A DNA stretch of 64,000 nt from an uncultured Planctomycetota bacterium (GTDB lineage Bacteria; Planctomycetota; Phycisphaerae; UBA1845; Fen-1342): contig CAADGM010000016.1 in NCBI GenBank assembly GCA_900696535.1, positions 79,163 to 143,162 of the forward strand, in the 5' to 3' direction. The position numbers and the translations under genes are program-made. Position 1 is the first letter of the stretch. Every line of letters begins with the position of its first letter. Below, piece after piece: positions 45,844 to 54,631 of this stretch. The notes beneath the pieces are model-generated. The model was not told the DNA's origin. It did no database searches and saw only the letters and a program-made list of their open reading frames with translations.

Positions 45844-46733
45844 GCTCGATGAGCAAAGTTCTGGCCAAGCTCGACGCTGACGAGTCCCGCGCGCCCGAAC
45901 CGGCCGCGGCGGAAGACGTGCTGGCGGCGGGGATGGCCGATTCGTCCGCCGAGGGGCTCGGCGATAACGCGGACGGTTCCCAGTTCGTTCCCGATCCGTC
46001 ACGGCCGCTCGACATGCGGCCGCCTGTCCTCGGCACTCCGTCGTTCGACATCAACGGGGAGACGCGCGCGTGGGATGCCGCCCGAATTGATCCGGTCATC
46101 ACGCTCTTCCACCAGCGCTACGCACCGATCAGCGAGCAGTATCGCGGCGTGCGGGCGCGCCTGCTGGCGACGAACGCGAGCCAGGCCGCCCAGGCGATCG
46201 TGGTCACCAGCGCGGTGCCCGGCGAGGGCAAGACCGCCGCGACGATCAACCTCGGGCTGGCCCTGGCCGAAGGCGGCGAGCACCGCGTGCTCATCGCGGA
46301 CGCGGACTTCCGCCGGACGTCGGTCGCGCGGATGCTCGGTGCGGAAGATCGCCCCGGGCTGGCGGACGTACTCCGCGGCGAGGCAACGCTCGGCCAGGCC
46401 CTCCAGCCCACGCCCCTTCCGAACCTGAAGCTGCTGCCGGCGGGAACCGTCAGCGCGCAGGACTTCAGCGAGCTGCTGGGCGGCACGAACGTGGCGACGA
46501 CGCTGGACGACTTGCGTCTCGGCTTCCACTACGTGCTTCTGGACACGCCTCCCGTGACGACCGTTTCCGACGTGAGCCTGCTGGCCCCGAATTGCGACGG
46601 CGCCCTGGTCGTGGTCTGGATGCGCCGGACACCCGAGCCGCTCGTGCAGCAAGCCATCCGCACGCTTCAGGCGAACAACGTGAAGGTTCTGGGCTGCCTG
46701 CTGTCCCGATTCCATGAGCGCGGCGCCAATTGA
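45840..46733 (+). CDS. CpsD/CapB-like BY-kinase family ATPase
   Basis: 297 residues. After a 90-residue N-terminal segment, YAPISEQYRGVRARLLATNA leads into Walker A (VVTSAVPGEGKTAATINLGLA), Walker A' (RVLIADADFRRTS) and Walker B (YVLLDTPPVTTVSD). It belongs to the tyrosine kinase partners of Wzz-type proteins. No C-terminal tyrosine cluster is present (it ends LSRFHERGAN), so autophosphorylation regulation of the usual kind is doubtful. The start overlaps the Wzz-like stop by four bases. Confidence 0.9.
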   Translation: MSSMSKVLAKLDADESRAPEPAAAEDVLAAGMADSSAEGLGDNADGSQFVPDPSRPLDMRPPVLGTPSFDINGETRAWDAARIDPVITLFHQRYAPISEQYRGVRARLLATNASQAAQAIVVTSAVPGEGKTAATINLGLALAEGGEHRVLIADADFRRTSVARMLGAEDRPGLADVLRGEATLGQALQPTPLPNLKLLPAGTVSAQDFSELLGGTNVATTLDDLRLGFHYVLLDTPPVTTVSDVSLLAPNCDGALVVVWMRRTPEPLVQQAIRTLQANNVKVLGCLLSRFHERGAN

Positions 46734-46734
46734 C

Positions 46735-47865
46735 ATGAACGACGATGCCTGCCGGACGGCGGCCACTGACTCCGTCGAGCGTCTGTCCGGCGCCGACGTG
46801 GGCGGCGCGGCGGCAACAGACGCCGAGCTGCGCGTCACCCTGCCCGGCGGGCCGGGCGACGTGCACGCCTGGGCGCAGTACGTCGCGGCTCACGCGGACG
46901 GCACCGTGTTTCACGACCCCTGCTGGTCGCTGACGGTCCGCGAGTGCTTCGGGCACCAGCCCATGCACCTGCTTGCGTGGCGCGGGGCGCGGCTGGTCGG
47001 CGTCCTGCCGCTCATGGAGGTTCGCAGCCTGCTCGCCGGCCGACTGCTGATCAGCGTGCCCTACGGCACGTACGGCGGGATCCTGGCCGACGACGACGCG
47101 ACGCGCGACGTGCTGGCCTCGACCGCGCGCGAGCTGGCCGAGGCGGGTGGCGCACGCGTGCTGGAGCTCCGCTCTCGCACGGCGGCGGTCGCTGACTTCG
47201 AGCCGATCGACGGCTACCTCGGGTTCAGCAAGTCGCTGCCCGCGACACCGGACGCCGTCGCTGCTTCCCTGCCGAAGCGCCCGCGCGCCGCGGCCCGACA
47301 CGCGCGCGACCGCGATGGCGTGCAGGTGGTGCACGACCCCGAGTTGCTTGAGGCGATCTGGCACCTGTACTGCCGCAGCATGCGCCGCCTCGCCTCGGTC
47401 AACTACCCGCTCGCGTTCTTCCGTGCCCTGCAAGCGCGGCTGGGCGACGATCTCTGGGTCAGCGCGGCCTGCCGCGGTGGCGAGCTGATCTGCGGCACGC
47501 TGTGCCTCGTCTACCGCGACACGATCATGCCCTACATCCTCGGCGCTGACGAGCGCATCACGGGCGAGGGCGCCGCGAACCTGCTGTACTGGGACCTGAT
47601 GGAGCGGGCGGTGCAGCGCGGGCTGCACACGTGGGACTACGGCCGCAGCCGGGCCGACAATCGCGGCGCCGTCGGCTTCAAGAAGAACCAAGGCTTCGAG
47701 CCGAGCCCACTCGGCTACCAGGCCTTCGTGCCAGGCGGTCGGCGTCCGCCGAATCTGAAGCCGAGCAACCCGCGGTTCGCCCTTGCGCGGCGCGTCTGGA
47801 CGCGACTGCCGCTGGCGATCACGCGGCCACTGGGCGCGTGGCTCTCGCGCTCGCTGCCGGGGTAA
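46735..47865 (+). CDS. FemAB-like acyltransferase (XrtA/PEP-CTERM-associated type)
   Basis: 376 residues. Tandem GNAT-like fold. Features are VFHDPCWSLTVRECFGH, LLISVPYGTYGGILADDD, FSKSLPATPDAVAASLPKRPRAAARHARDR, VNYPLAFFRALQARLG, YILGADERITGEGAANLLYWDLM and WDYGRSRADNRGAVGFKKNQGFEP. The last segments resemble the FemAB family proteins of XrtA loci. FemAB-type enzymes transfer aminoacyl groups; the acceptor here is unknown. ATG 46735 lies just after the kinase stop; 46714 is possible. Confidence 0.85.
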   Translation: MNDDACRTAATDSVERLSGADVGGAAATDAELRVTLPGGPGDVHAWAQYVAAHADGTVFHDPCWSLTVRECFGHQPMHLLAWRGARLVGVLPLMEVRSLLAGRLLISVPYGTYGGILADDDATRDVLASTARELAEAGGARVLELRSRTAAVADFEPIDGYLGFSKSLPATPDAVAASLPKRPRAAARHARDRDGVQVVHDPELLEAIWHLYCRSMRRLASVNYPLAFFRALQARLGDDLWVSAACRGGELICGTLCLVYRDTIMPYILGADERITGEGAANLLYWDLMERAVQRGLHTWDYGRSRADNRGAVGFKKNQGFEPSPLGYQAFVPGGRRPPNLKPSNPRFALARRVWTRLPLAITRPLGAWLSRSLPG

Positions 47866-47871
47866 CGCACC

Positions 47872-49137
47872 GTGCGCATCCTCTTCCTGACGCCGCGCTT
47901 TCCGTACCCGCCCGACCGTGGCGATACGCTGCGCTCGTGGAACATGCTCCGCGCGCTGGCAGGCCGGCACGAGGTGTGGCTGGCCTGCGTCGACCGCGAC
48001 GCGCCCGGCCCGGAGCACGAGAAGGCCGCCCGGGAACTCAGCCGCGAAGTGGCCGTCTTCACGCGGTCGAGCAGCGCTGCGCTGCTGCGCGGGGCAGCCG
48101 GCGCAGTCCGCGGCCAGAGTGTGACGGAGGGGTACTTCAACGACGAGCGACTCGCGGCGACGGTTGTCGCCTGGAGCCGCACGCGGCCGTTCGACGTGGT
48201 GCTCGCATACAGCTCCGGCCTGGCAGAGGTCGGCCTGCGTGCCCGCGCTCGGCACCGCGTTCTCGACCTGTGCGACGTGGACAGCTTCAAGTGGAGCCTG
48301 TACGCACGCCGCGCCCTGCCGCCGCTGCGCTGGCTGTACCGCCTGGAGGCCCGGCGCGTGGCCGCGCTCGAGGCCCGGCTGTGTCCGCAATACGACCGTT
48401 GCCTGGTCGTCAACGAGCGGGAGCGCCGCAAGCTGCGACGTCGGTCGCCGGCCGCGGCGGCAGCGGCCCGCGTGCTTCCGACGCTCGTTGATCTGCGCGA
48501 GCTGCGGGGCGAGTTGCTGGCGACGCTGCCGGACGAGCCCGTGCTGGGCATGGTCGGATCGATGTTCTATCCGCCGAACGTGCGCGCGGCGAACTGGTTC
48601 GGCGCGCACGTCTGGCCGCGTATTCGGGCGGCGATACCCGCGGCGCGCTGGCTGATCGTCGGCGCGCGGCCGGCGGCGAGTGTGCGGCGCTGGGCGCGCG
48701 ACCCGCAGGTCGTGGTGACGGGCCATGTCGACGACGTGCGCCCGTACCTGGCGGCGATGCGTGTCTTCGTCAACCCGGTGCAGGGCGACATCGGCGTGCA
48801 ATCGAAGCTGCTCGTCGCGATGGGCGCGGGGCGAGCCTGCGTGGTCTCGCCGGCGGCCGCGGCAGGCATCGAGCACGACGACCCGCCGCCTTTCGTGATC
48901 GCCGGTTGCCCAGAAGCCTTCGCCGAGGCGGTCGTGCGCCTGCTGCGCGACGGCGCCGCGGCCCGCGCGCTGGCCGCACGGGCCCGCGCCCAGATTGAGC
49001 GCGATTACGACCTGGAGTCGGCCGCTACGCGACTGGACGCCTGGCTGGTGCCCGCGGGCCGCCGGGCGGTGCAGCGGCGCGACGTGGAGGCAGTCGCGGT
49101 CGCCTCCGCGCCGGCCGAATTCATCCCGGTGCCGTGA
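47872..49137 (+). CDS. TIGR03087-type sugar transferase (XrtA/PEP-CTERM-associated)
   Basis: 421 residues from GTG 47872. ILFLTPRFPYPPDRGDTLRSWN, the VTEGYFNDERLA segment, LDLCDVDSFKWSLYA and the C-terminal GMVGSMFYPPNVRAANWF with VNPVQGDIGVQSKLLVAMGAG are the pattern of the Stp1-like transferases in EpsH/XrtA loci. It resembles the transferase at 34293 in architecture, suggesting paralogues in the two arms of the locus. The stop overlaps the next start by four bases. Confidence 0.9.
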   Translation: MRILFLTPRFPYPPDRGDTLRSWNMLRALAGRHEVWLACVDRDAPGPEHEKAARELSREVAVFTRSSSAALLRGAAGAVRGQSVTEGYFNDERLAATVVAWSRTRPFDVVLAYSSGLAEVGLRARARHRVLDLCDVDSFKWSLYARRALPPLRWLYRLEARRVAALEARLCPQYDRCLVVNERERRKLRRRSPAAAAAARVLPTLVDLRELRGELLATLPDEPVLGMVGSMFYPPNVRAANWFGAHVWPRIRAAIPAARWLIVGARPAASVRRWARDPQVVVTGHVDDVRPYLAAMRVFVNPVQGDIGVQSKLLVAMGAGRACVVSPAAAAGIEHDDPPPFVIAGCPEAFAEAVVRLLRDGAAARALAARARAQIERDYDLESAATRLDAWLVPAGRRAVQRRDVEAVAVASAPAEFIPVP

Positions 49138-50342
49138 TGATTTGTGGGCGAAACATCGTCTGCCTGGCCAGCAGCTTCTACGACCATCCTACGAGCAAGC
49201 ACCATGTCATGCGGGTGCTCTCCCGCGAAAACCGCGTCGTGTGGGTGAATTGCCACGCGTCGCGGCGACCGACGCTCTCCGTCCGCGACCTGCGCCTGGC
49301 CGGGCAGCGGCTGAGCCGCGTGCTGGGTGGAGCGCGCCAGGTCGCGGCCAACATGACCGTGATCTCACCGCTGCTGCTGCCGTGGCCCGCGTCACTTACC
49401 ATCCGGCGCGTGAACGGCTGGCGGCTGCGCGCGGCGATCTCGCAGGCGCTTCGGCGTCTGCCGCCGGCGCCGACGCAGCTCTGGATCTTCACGCCAGACC
49501 TGCCGGAAGTGATCGATCACGCGGTCTACGAGCGTGTGGTCTATTACTGCGTCGATGACTTCGCGGCGTTCGACGGGTTCGACACGCCGACGATCGAGGC
49601 GCTGGAGGCGCGCACGCTGGCGCTGTCGGATGTCGTGCTCGCGACGTCACAGCCCCTGCTCGAGCGCTGCGCGGGGCGACATGCCAACGTGCACTTCGCT
49701 CCCCACGGCGTCGACTTTCCGCACTTCGCCGCGGCCGCCGCGCCGGACGGGCCCCCGGTACCGGCCGAGCTGGCGAGCCTGCCGCGGCCGACGCTCGGCT
49801 TCCTGGGCCTGGTCGGCGAGCACGTGGACCTGGAGCTGCTGGCGGCGGCGGCAGCGCGGCGGCCGGACTGGTCGTTTGTGCTGGTCGGCACCGTGCGGCG
49901 CGACCTGGGGTGCGTTCGCGACCTGCGAAACGTGCACGTGCTGGGTCCGCGGCCGTACGAGGCGCTGCCAGGCATCTGCCGCGGGCTCGACATTGGGCTG
50001 ATCCCGTTTCAGATGACGCGGCTGGTGCGGGCGGTCAACCCGATCAAGCTGCGCGAGTACCTGGCCGCCGGCCTGCCGGTCGTCACCACGCCGATGCCGG
50101 AGGTCTCCGGCTACGGCCCCGCCGTGCGGACAGCCCGGACGTGCGACGAGTTCGTCGCCGCGACCGAGGCGTGTCTGGAGCTGTCGCGGCGCGAGCCGGC
50201 AAACGCGCGGCAGGCACTCGTGGCCAGCGAGACCTGGGAAGCACTCGTGGCCCGACTGGCGAAGATCGTTGCGGCGTCGCCAGCCGATGCGCGCCGCGGC
50301 GCGGCATGCGCTCCTGGCGGCCACGTGTCGCGTGTGGAGTAG
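49134..50342 (+). CDS. Glycosyltransferase (GT4-like)
   Basis: 402 residues from the coupled GTG; ATG 49137 is an alternative. Features are IVCLASSFYDHPTSKHHVMR, LWIFTPDLPEVIDH, VVYYCVDDFAAFDGFD, FAPHGVDFPHF, LGFLGLVGEHVDLELL and LIPFQMTRLVRAVNPIKLREYLAAGLPVVTT. These fit polysaccharide glycosyltransferases with a GT-B fold, with the donor site in the last segment. It belongs to the second arm of the EPS locus. Confidence 0.87.
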   Translation: MMICGRNIVCLASSFYDHPTSKHHVMRVLSRENRVVWVNCHASRRPTLSVRDLRLAGQRLSRVLGGARQVAANMTVISPLLLPWPASLTIRRVNGWRLRAAISQALRRLPPAPTQLWIFTPDLPEVIDHAVYERVVYYCVDDFAAFDGFDTPTIEALEARTLALSDVVLATSQPLLERCAGRHANVHFAPHGVDFPHFAAAAAPDGPPVPAELASLPRPTLGFLGLVGEHVDLELLAAAAARRPDWSFVLVGTVRRDLGCVRDLRNVHVLGPRPYEALPGICRGLDIGLIPFQMTRLVRAVNPIKLREYLAAGLPVVTTPMPEVSGYGPAVRTARTCDEFVAATEACLELSRREPANARQALVASETWEALVARLAKIVAASPADARRGAACAPGGHVSRVE

Positions 50343-50388
50343 CGCTGTGCGGGGCGAGAACGCGAGCACGCGGACATTGGGCGCGGCA

Positions 50389-51429
50389 ATGTCTACGCCG
50401 GATGCGATGCCAACCGCTCGGACGGCCGAGGGCCCGCGCGCGACCGAATACGCCCCACTGCCCCCCCTCCCTCTCAGGGAGGGGATCGGGGACGGTCAGA
50501 TCCTCGGCCGAGGCCACGCCATCGAACCACCGGTTCCCGCCAGCCCGGCGGCCGCGACAGCTACTACCCTCTGTGCCTTCTCAATCGACGTGGAGGAGTA
50601 CTTTCACGCCGAGGTCTTCGCCGGCGCGCTCACGCCGCAGCGCCGAGTCGAATTGCCCTCGCGTGCCGCCGCGCCGCTCGAATGCCTGCTCACTCTCCTG
50701 AGCGAGACCGGAAGCCGCGCGACGCTGTTCGTCCTCGGCCAGTGCGCGCGGCCGCTGGCCCGACTGCTGCGAGAGGCCGCGGCAGCGGGCCACGAGATCG
50801 CCTGCCACGGGCACGCCCACGCGCACCTGGCCCGCCTCGACCCGCAATCCTTTCGCGAGGACTTGCGGATCGCACGCCGCACGATCGAGGAGCACGTCGG
50901 CGTGTCGCCGCGCGGCTATCGGGCCCCGACCTTCTCGCTGACGCGAAAGACGGCCTGGGCCCTCGATGTGCTCATCGACGAGGGCTTCACCTATGACGCC
51001 AGCATCTTTCCCGTCCGACACGACCGCTACGGCGTGCCGGACGCGCCGCATGTACCGTTCCTGGCCGTGGCACCGTCCGGCCGGAGCATGGTCGAGTTTC
51101 CGCCGCTGACCATCGGGTTGCGCAGGCTGCGGCTGCCCGTCGGTGGCGGCGGATACCTGCGGCTCCTACCCGGGTGGGTGGTCCGTGCGGCGGTGCGGCG
51201 CGCGGCTCGACGCGGCCGCCCGGCACTCATCTACGTCCACCCGTGGGAACTCGACCCCGGTCAGCCCCGCTTGCCCGCCGGCGTGCTCGCGACCTGGCGT
51301 CACCGGGTCGGGCTCCGCTCGACGCACGCCAAGCTTCGACGCCTGCTCGCCGGGCAGCGCTTCGACTCGATATCGCGCGTGCTGGCGCGGATCACCCGCC
51401 GCCCCGGGCTGACGCGATTCGCCCTGTGA
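50389..51429 (+). CDS. Polysaccharide deacetylase, XrtA/PEP-CTERM-associated DUF3473 type
   Basis: 346 residues. The NodB domain has FSIDVEEYFHAEVFAG, TLFVLGQCARPLARLL, the metal-binding HEIACHGHAHAHLARLDP and SPRGYRAPTFSLT. The DUF3473 end has VGGGGYLRLLPGWVV and LIYVHPWELDPGQPRL. It should remove acetyl groups from the exported polysaccharide. The first 65 residues are not conserved in type and include an embedded CCCCTCCCT palindrome. No start codon exists closer to the domain, so ATG 50389 (or 50407) is kept. Confidence 0.9.
   Translation: MSTPDAMPTARTAEGPRATEYAPLPPLPLREGIGDGQILGRGHAIEPPVPASPAAATATTLCAFSIDVEEYFHAEVFAGALTPQRRVELPSRAAAPLECLLTLLSETGSRATLFVLGQCARPLARLLREAAAAGHEIACHGHAHAHLARLDPQSFREDLRIARRTIEEHVGVSPRGYRAPTFSLTRKTAWALDVLIDEGFTYDASIFPVRHDRYGVPDAPHVPFLAVAPSGRSMVEFPPLTIGLRRLRLPVGGGGYLRLLPGWVVRAAVRRAARRGRPALIYVHPWELDPGQPRLPAGVLATWRHRVGLRSTHAKLRRLLAGQRFDSISRVLARITRRPGLTRFAL
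50464..50484. repeat. Perfect 9-bp palindrome inside the deacetylase N-terminal codons
   Basis: CCCCTCCCT and AGGGAGGGG flank a CTC loop. A degraded relative with the same G-rich flank lies at 16292-16306 in an intergenic region. Confidence 0.6.
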
Positions 51430-51440
51430 GCTGAACGGCA

Positions 51441-51585
51441 GTAGCGCCGGAACTCCGTGTCCGGCGACCGGTAGCGCCGGAACTCCGCGTCCGGCGCGGT
51501 CGCTCGGGCGTGTCGAGGAACGTCGGACACGGAGGTCCGACGCTGCTGTCTCGGCGCTTCGTCGAACATGGAGGTCCGACGCTAC
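51441..51585. repeat. Four copies of the CTCCGY-loop hairpin repeat, two in each orientation
   Basis: Plus-strand copies lie at 51441-51466 and 51471-51496, and minus-strand copies at 51521-51546 and 51560-51585. The loops are CTCCGT, CTCCGC, CTCCGT and CTCCAT. The minus copies have a T-A pair where the others have C-G, and one has a G-T wobble. The spacer between the two orientations contains GCTCGGGCG. They fill the gap between the convergent deacetylase and PAP2 genes. Confidence 0.8.
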
Positions 51586-51621
51586 TGGTTCGAACACCAC
51601 CGGCGGCTCGTCAGCGGTCTG

Positions 51622-52308
51622 CTATGCCGGGCCGCGCCGCACCGCGTATCGCTCCAGCGGCGTGAGGCGTTGCAGCAGCCACGGCGCGGCCAGCGCGCCC
51701 AGCAGCGCCCCCGCCGCTACGTCGCTCGGATAGTGGGCGCCGTTGACGAGTCGAGCCAGGGCGCCGAGCGTGGCCGCGGCGAAGAACGCCCATCGCCATC
51801 GCGGGAGGAAGGACGTGGCCGTCGCGGCGATCGCGAACGCCAGCGTCGCCTCGCCGGACGGGAAGCAGACGGTCTCCTTGGAAAGCAGCTCGGTCAGCGG
51901 CGGCTTGAAGGCCAGGTGCGACTCGGCCTGGCTCGGGCGCAGGCGGCCGATCGCGCCCTGGAGGACATTCGCCGCCAGCCCGACGACCCCCACGGCCGCC
52001 AGCGCGAGCAGGTATCGCGCCGTGCGGCGCGGATCGAGCACGGCCCCGACCACCGCGAGCACGACAGCCGCCCAGATGCTGGCAGTCACCAGCCGCACCG
52101 TCTCCCAGAACGGCCGCGTCAGGGCATGGAAGTCGCGCCCGACCGGCCGCGTCTCGTCATTGAGCCGCAGCGAGACCTGCTCGTAGAACCAGCGGTCGAC
52201 ACCGGCGAAGCCGACGACGATGATCGCCAGCGCGACGCCGATCCAGATCAAGCGGGCGCTTCGACACGGCCGAGCGAGATTCTCGACAGCGGGGTCGACG
52301 TGCATCAA
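51622..52308 (-). CDS. PAP2 family membrane protein with altered active-site motif
   Basis: 228 residues, about five to six membrane segments. The three phosphatase motifs are recognisable: QGAIGRLRPSQ, VCFPSGEATLAF and LARLVNGAHYPSDVAAGALLG. The middle motif, normally PSGH, reads PSGE, while the His of motif 3 is kept. PAP2 proteins dephosphorylate lipid phosphates such as undecaprenyl diphosphate. It is coupled to the GT39 gene by a four-base overlap, suggesting lipid-carrier or lipid A modification. Confidence 0.83.
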   Translation of the reverse strand: MMHVDPAVENLARPCRSARLIWIGVALAIIVVGFAGVDRWFYEQVSLRLNDETRPVGRDFHALTRPFWETVRLVTASIWAAVVLAVVGAVLDPRRTARYLLALAAVGVVGLAANVLQGAIGRLRPSQAESHLAFKPPLTELLSKETVCFPSGEATLAFAIAATATSFLPRWRWAFFAAATLGALARLVNGAHYPSDVAAGALLGALAAPWLLQRLTPLERYAVRRGPA

Positions 52309-53990
52309 TACTTGCTTCCCAGGCGATCGAGCAGCGCCGGCGCCAGGCCGGTGAACTCCTCGACCACGTAGATGGTCCAGATCTGAATCCGCCGGCCGCG
52401 CACGGAGACCTCCACTGTCTCGGCCAGCCGCGGAGCGCGGAAGGTCGGCGGGCGACCGTCGACCGGCTCAAACAGCTCGGCCTGGCGCGCACCAATGTAG
52501 ATGCACGGCCGCCCGATATACCTCGGGGCCTGGCGAATCGGATTCTCCCAGAGATCGTATTGGCTGGCGCGATCGCCGAGCACCGCTTGCAGGCAATACA
52601 CCGTCGGGTTGCCGGGTGTGTAGAACGCCACCTGGCTTGCGAGCTGGTAGTCGTCGGTCACGACGAACGGCTCGCGGCCGGCGGCGCGCTCGGCGTCCAG
52701 CACCCGTCCCACGCCGGCGCCCAGCTCCGCCCAGCCGCGCAATCGAGAGGACGGGTCAAAGCGAGCCATCGGTGTGAGGTCGAACTCGTTATCCTCCGGT
52801 GCAACCCGCGCGAGCACCGGGTAGAGCACGTGGCTGTAGTGCATGACGCCGACGGTCAGCAGTCCGAGCACCACCCCCGCCGCGATCGTCCCGCGCGCGA
52901 GCTTGCGCGTGCGCGGCGAACCAGACGCCAGCAGCCGCGCCAGCCACAGGCAAGCGAGGATCGTGCCCGGCAGCGCGCCCAGCACCGGCCAGTTCGGCTG
53001 CACCTTCGTGATCAGGCTGAACAGCAGGAACACACCCCACGGCACCAGCGTCGCCAGCACGAGCAATCGGATCGCCGCTGGCTCGTGCCGCTCACTCTCT
53101 GCGCCGGCCGCGGGGCGCCGCCAGAGGGCGACGACCGCCCCCACCATCACCGCGAACCACACCGGCCCGACCACGGCAAGTTGCCCGCCCACGAACATCA
53201 GCGGGCCGAGCAGCTCCAGCCGTGGGCCGCGGGCCACGCCCGCCTGCCCGGCCACGTGGCGGAAGCTGACCCAATCGTGCCGCGCATTCCACAGCACGAC
53301 GGGCAATAGTCCGAGCAGCAGCCCCGACACCGCTCCAACGTACGGCCCCGGACGCCGCAGATGCACGCGGTACGTGGGCTCCAGCAGGATCGCCCCGCCG
53401 ACCGCCACGAACAGGAACACCATGTTGTACTTGGCCAGCAATCCGGCGGCGGCGAGCAGGCCGGTCACGACCCACGGCCACAGCGCACGGCCGCGCAGCC
53501 CGTGCTCGGCGGCCACGAGGCCCCACACGTAGCAGCACGCGAGCGGCGCATCGATGGTCATGAGCACCGAGCCAACGGCGAAGATCGGGATGACGTTGAG
53601 CAGCGCGACGCTGGCCAGCGCCACGCCCGGTCGGCGCGTGGTGCGAAGCGCCAACACGTAGAGCCCCAGACCCGTCAGGATGGAGAGCACGATCGCCGGC
53701 ACACGAACAGCCAGCGCCTCGCTGCCGACGAAGCCCTGCGACCACTCCGCCAGCACCGATCGCCCGGCGGCGATGATCCAGGCCACGAGCGGCCCCTTGC
53801 TGTAGTAGCTCCAGTCGAGCCGCCGGGACCACTCCCAGTAATGGGCCTCGTCGCCGGACAGGTCGAGCGGGCAGTCGTTGACGAGGTACAGGAAATGCAG
53901 GCCCGCGCCGATCAGGAGCAGTACGATCGCAGCCAAGGCCGCCGCGACGGAGCGACTCGTAGCTGGCTGGCTCGCCGATGCGTCGTTCAT
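52305..53990 (-). CDS. GT39 (ArnT/PMT-like) membrane glycosyltransferase
   Basis: 561 residues with ten or more membrane segments. The conserved first periplasmic loop shows CPLDLSGDEAHYWEWSRRLDWSYYSKGPL. The Asp-Glu pair and KGP are typical of ArnT/PMT_2 enzymes, which move a sugar from a polyprenyl carrier to lipid A or protein. LLAKYNMVFLF and KVQPNWPVLGALPG are also typical. The C-terminal soluble domain (about 410-561) has FVVTDDYQLASQVAFYTPG. It forms a two-gene unit with the PAP2 gene. Confidence 0.9.
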   Translation of the reverse strand: MNDASASQPATSRSVAAALAAIVLLLIGAGLHFLYLVNDCPLDLSGDEAHYWEWSRRLDWSYYSKGPLVAWIIAAGRSVLAEWSQGFVGSEALAVRVPAIVLSILTGLGLYVLALRTTRRPGVALASVALLNVIPIFAVGSVLMTIDAPLACCYVWGLVAAEHGLRGRALWPWVVTGLLAAAGLLAKYNMVFLFVAVGGAILLEPTYRVHLRRPGPYVGAVSGLLLGLLPVVLWNARHDWVSFRHVAGQAGVARGPRLELLGPLMFVGGQLAVVGPVWFAVMVGAVVALWRRPAAGAESERHEPAAIRLLVLATLVPWGVFLLFSLITKVQPNWPVLGALPGTILACLWLARLLASGSPRTRKLARGTIAAGVVLGLLTVGVMHYSHVLYPVLARVAPEDNEFDLTPMARFDPSSRLRGWAELGAGVGRVLDAERAAGREPFVVTDDYQLASQVAFYTPGNPTVYCLQAVLGDRASQYDLWENPIRQAPRYIGRPCIYIGARQAELFEPVDGRPPTFRAPRLAETVEVSVRGRRIQIWTIYVVEEFTGLAPALLDRLGSKY

Positions 53991-54024
53991 TCTGCCTGCC
54001 AGGGGATGTAGCGAACCGCGAGCG

Positions 54025-54465
54025 TCACGGCTCAGTGGGCGCCGTTGCCGACTCGTTCGGAATGGCGGCCGCGGGCGTGGTCACGCGAACCCACTCGGCG
54101 GTCACCGTGTAGTTCGGATACAGCGTGCCGCGGACGGACACGCGATCACCGACGCGCAGCGCCGACAATGGGGCAGGCTCATCGTTGACCAGGAGCTGGC
54201 CGTCGGGCGCCAGCGTGCCCTTTACTCGGATCGTGCGACCGCTGCGCGGGTGTGTGAACTCGATCTCCGCCGTGCGCTGCTCGACGTTGACGGCCGTCAC
54301 CAGGGCGTTGTCCACCTGCGCGACGCGAGCGCGCGGAATGCTTCGGTAGACCTGGTAGCCGACGGCAACCAGGACGATGGCGAGCAGCACCGCGAGCACC
54401 AGCACCTGGCGACCGCGCGAGAGGCCCGGAGGTCTTGCACTCGGTTCGTGGGCTTGTGTGTCCAT
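54025..54465 (-). CDS. Small membrane-anchored protein, unknown function
   Basis: 146 residues. GGGAG lies before ATG 54465. A short cytoplasmic Pro-rich start is followed by one membrane helix (VLVLAVLLAIVLVAVGYQVY) and a roughly 90-residue extracytoplasmic beta-rich part (NVEQRTAEIEFTHPRSGRTI; LRVGDRVSVRGTLYPNYTVT) that looks like a small OB fold. No family is recognised with confidence. Confidence 0.65.
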   Translation of the reverse strand: MDTQAHEPSARPPGLSRGRQVLVLAVLLAIVLVAVGYQVYRSIPRARVAQVDNALVTAVNVEQRTAEIEFTHPRSGRTIRVKGTLAPDGQLLVNDEPAPLSALRVGDRVSVRGTLYPNYTVTAEWVRVTTPAAAIPNESATAPTEP

Positions 54466-54631
54466 TTCGCTCCCTGCCGCGGGCGACCGCTTTGCCCACG
54501 GCGGCATGTATTAGGCGGCGATCGGCGGCGAACGTCAACGTGTGGGGAGTGCGCGCAAGTCAGCACACGTACGGCGTGACCGCTCGACCCACCCGCATCC
54601 CGCACTTGAGGGAGCCCGCCGCGGCGTGGCG

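Noticed and set aside
42850..46002. A 1050-codon open frame on the minus strand opposite the Wza- and Wzz-like genes
   Set aside because: It is antisense to genes with clear family motifs, its product is Arg/Leu/Gly/Ala-rich low complexity with no motif, and such frames are expected from third-position GC bias.
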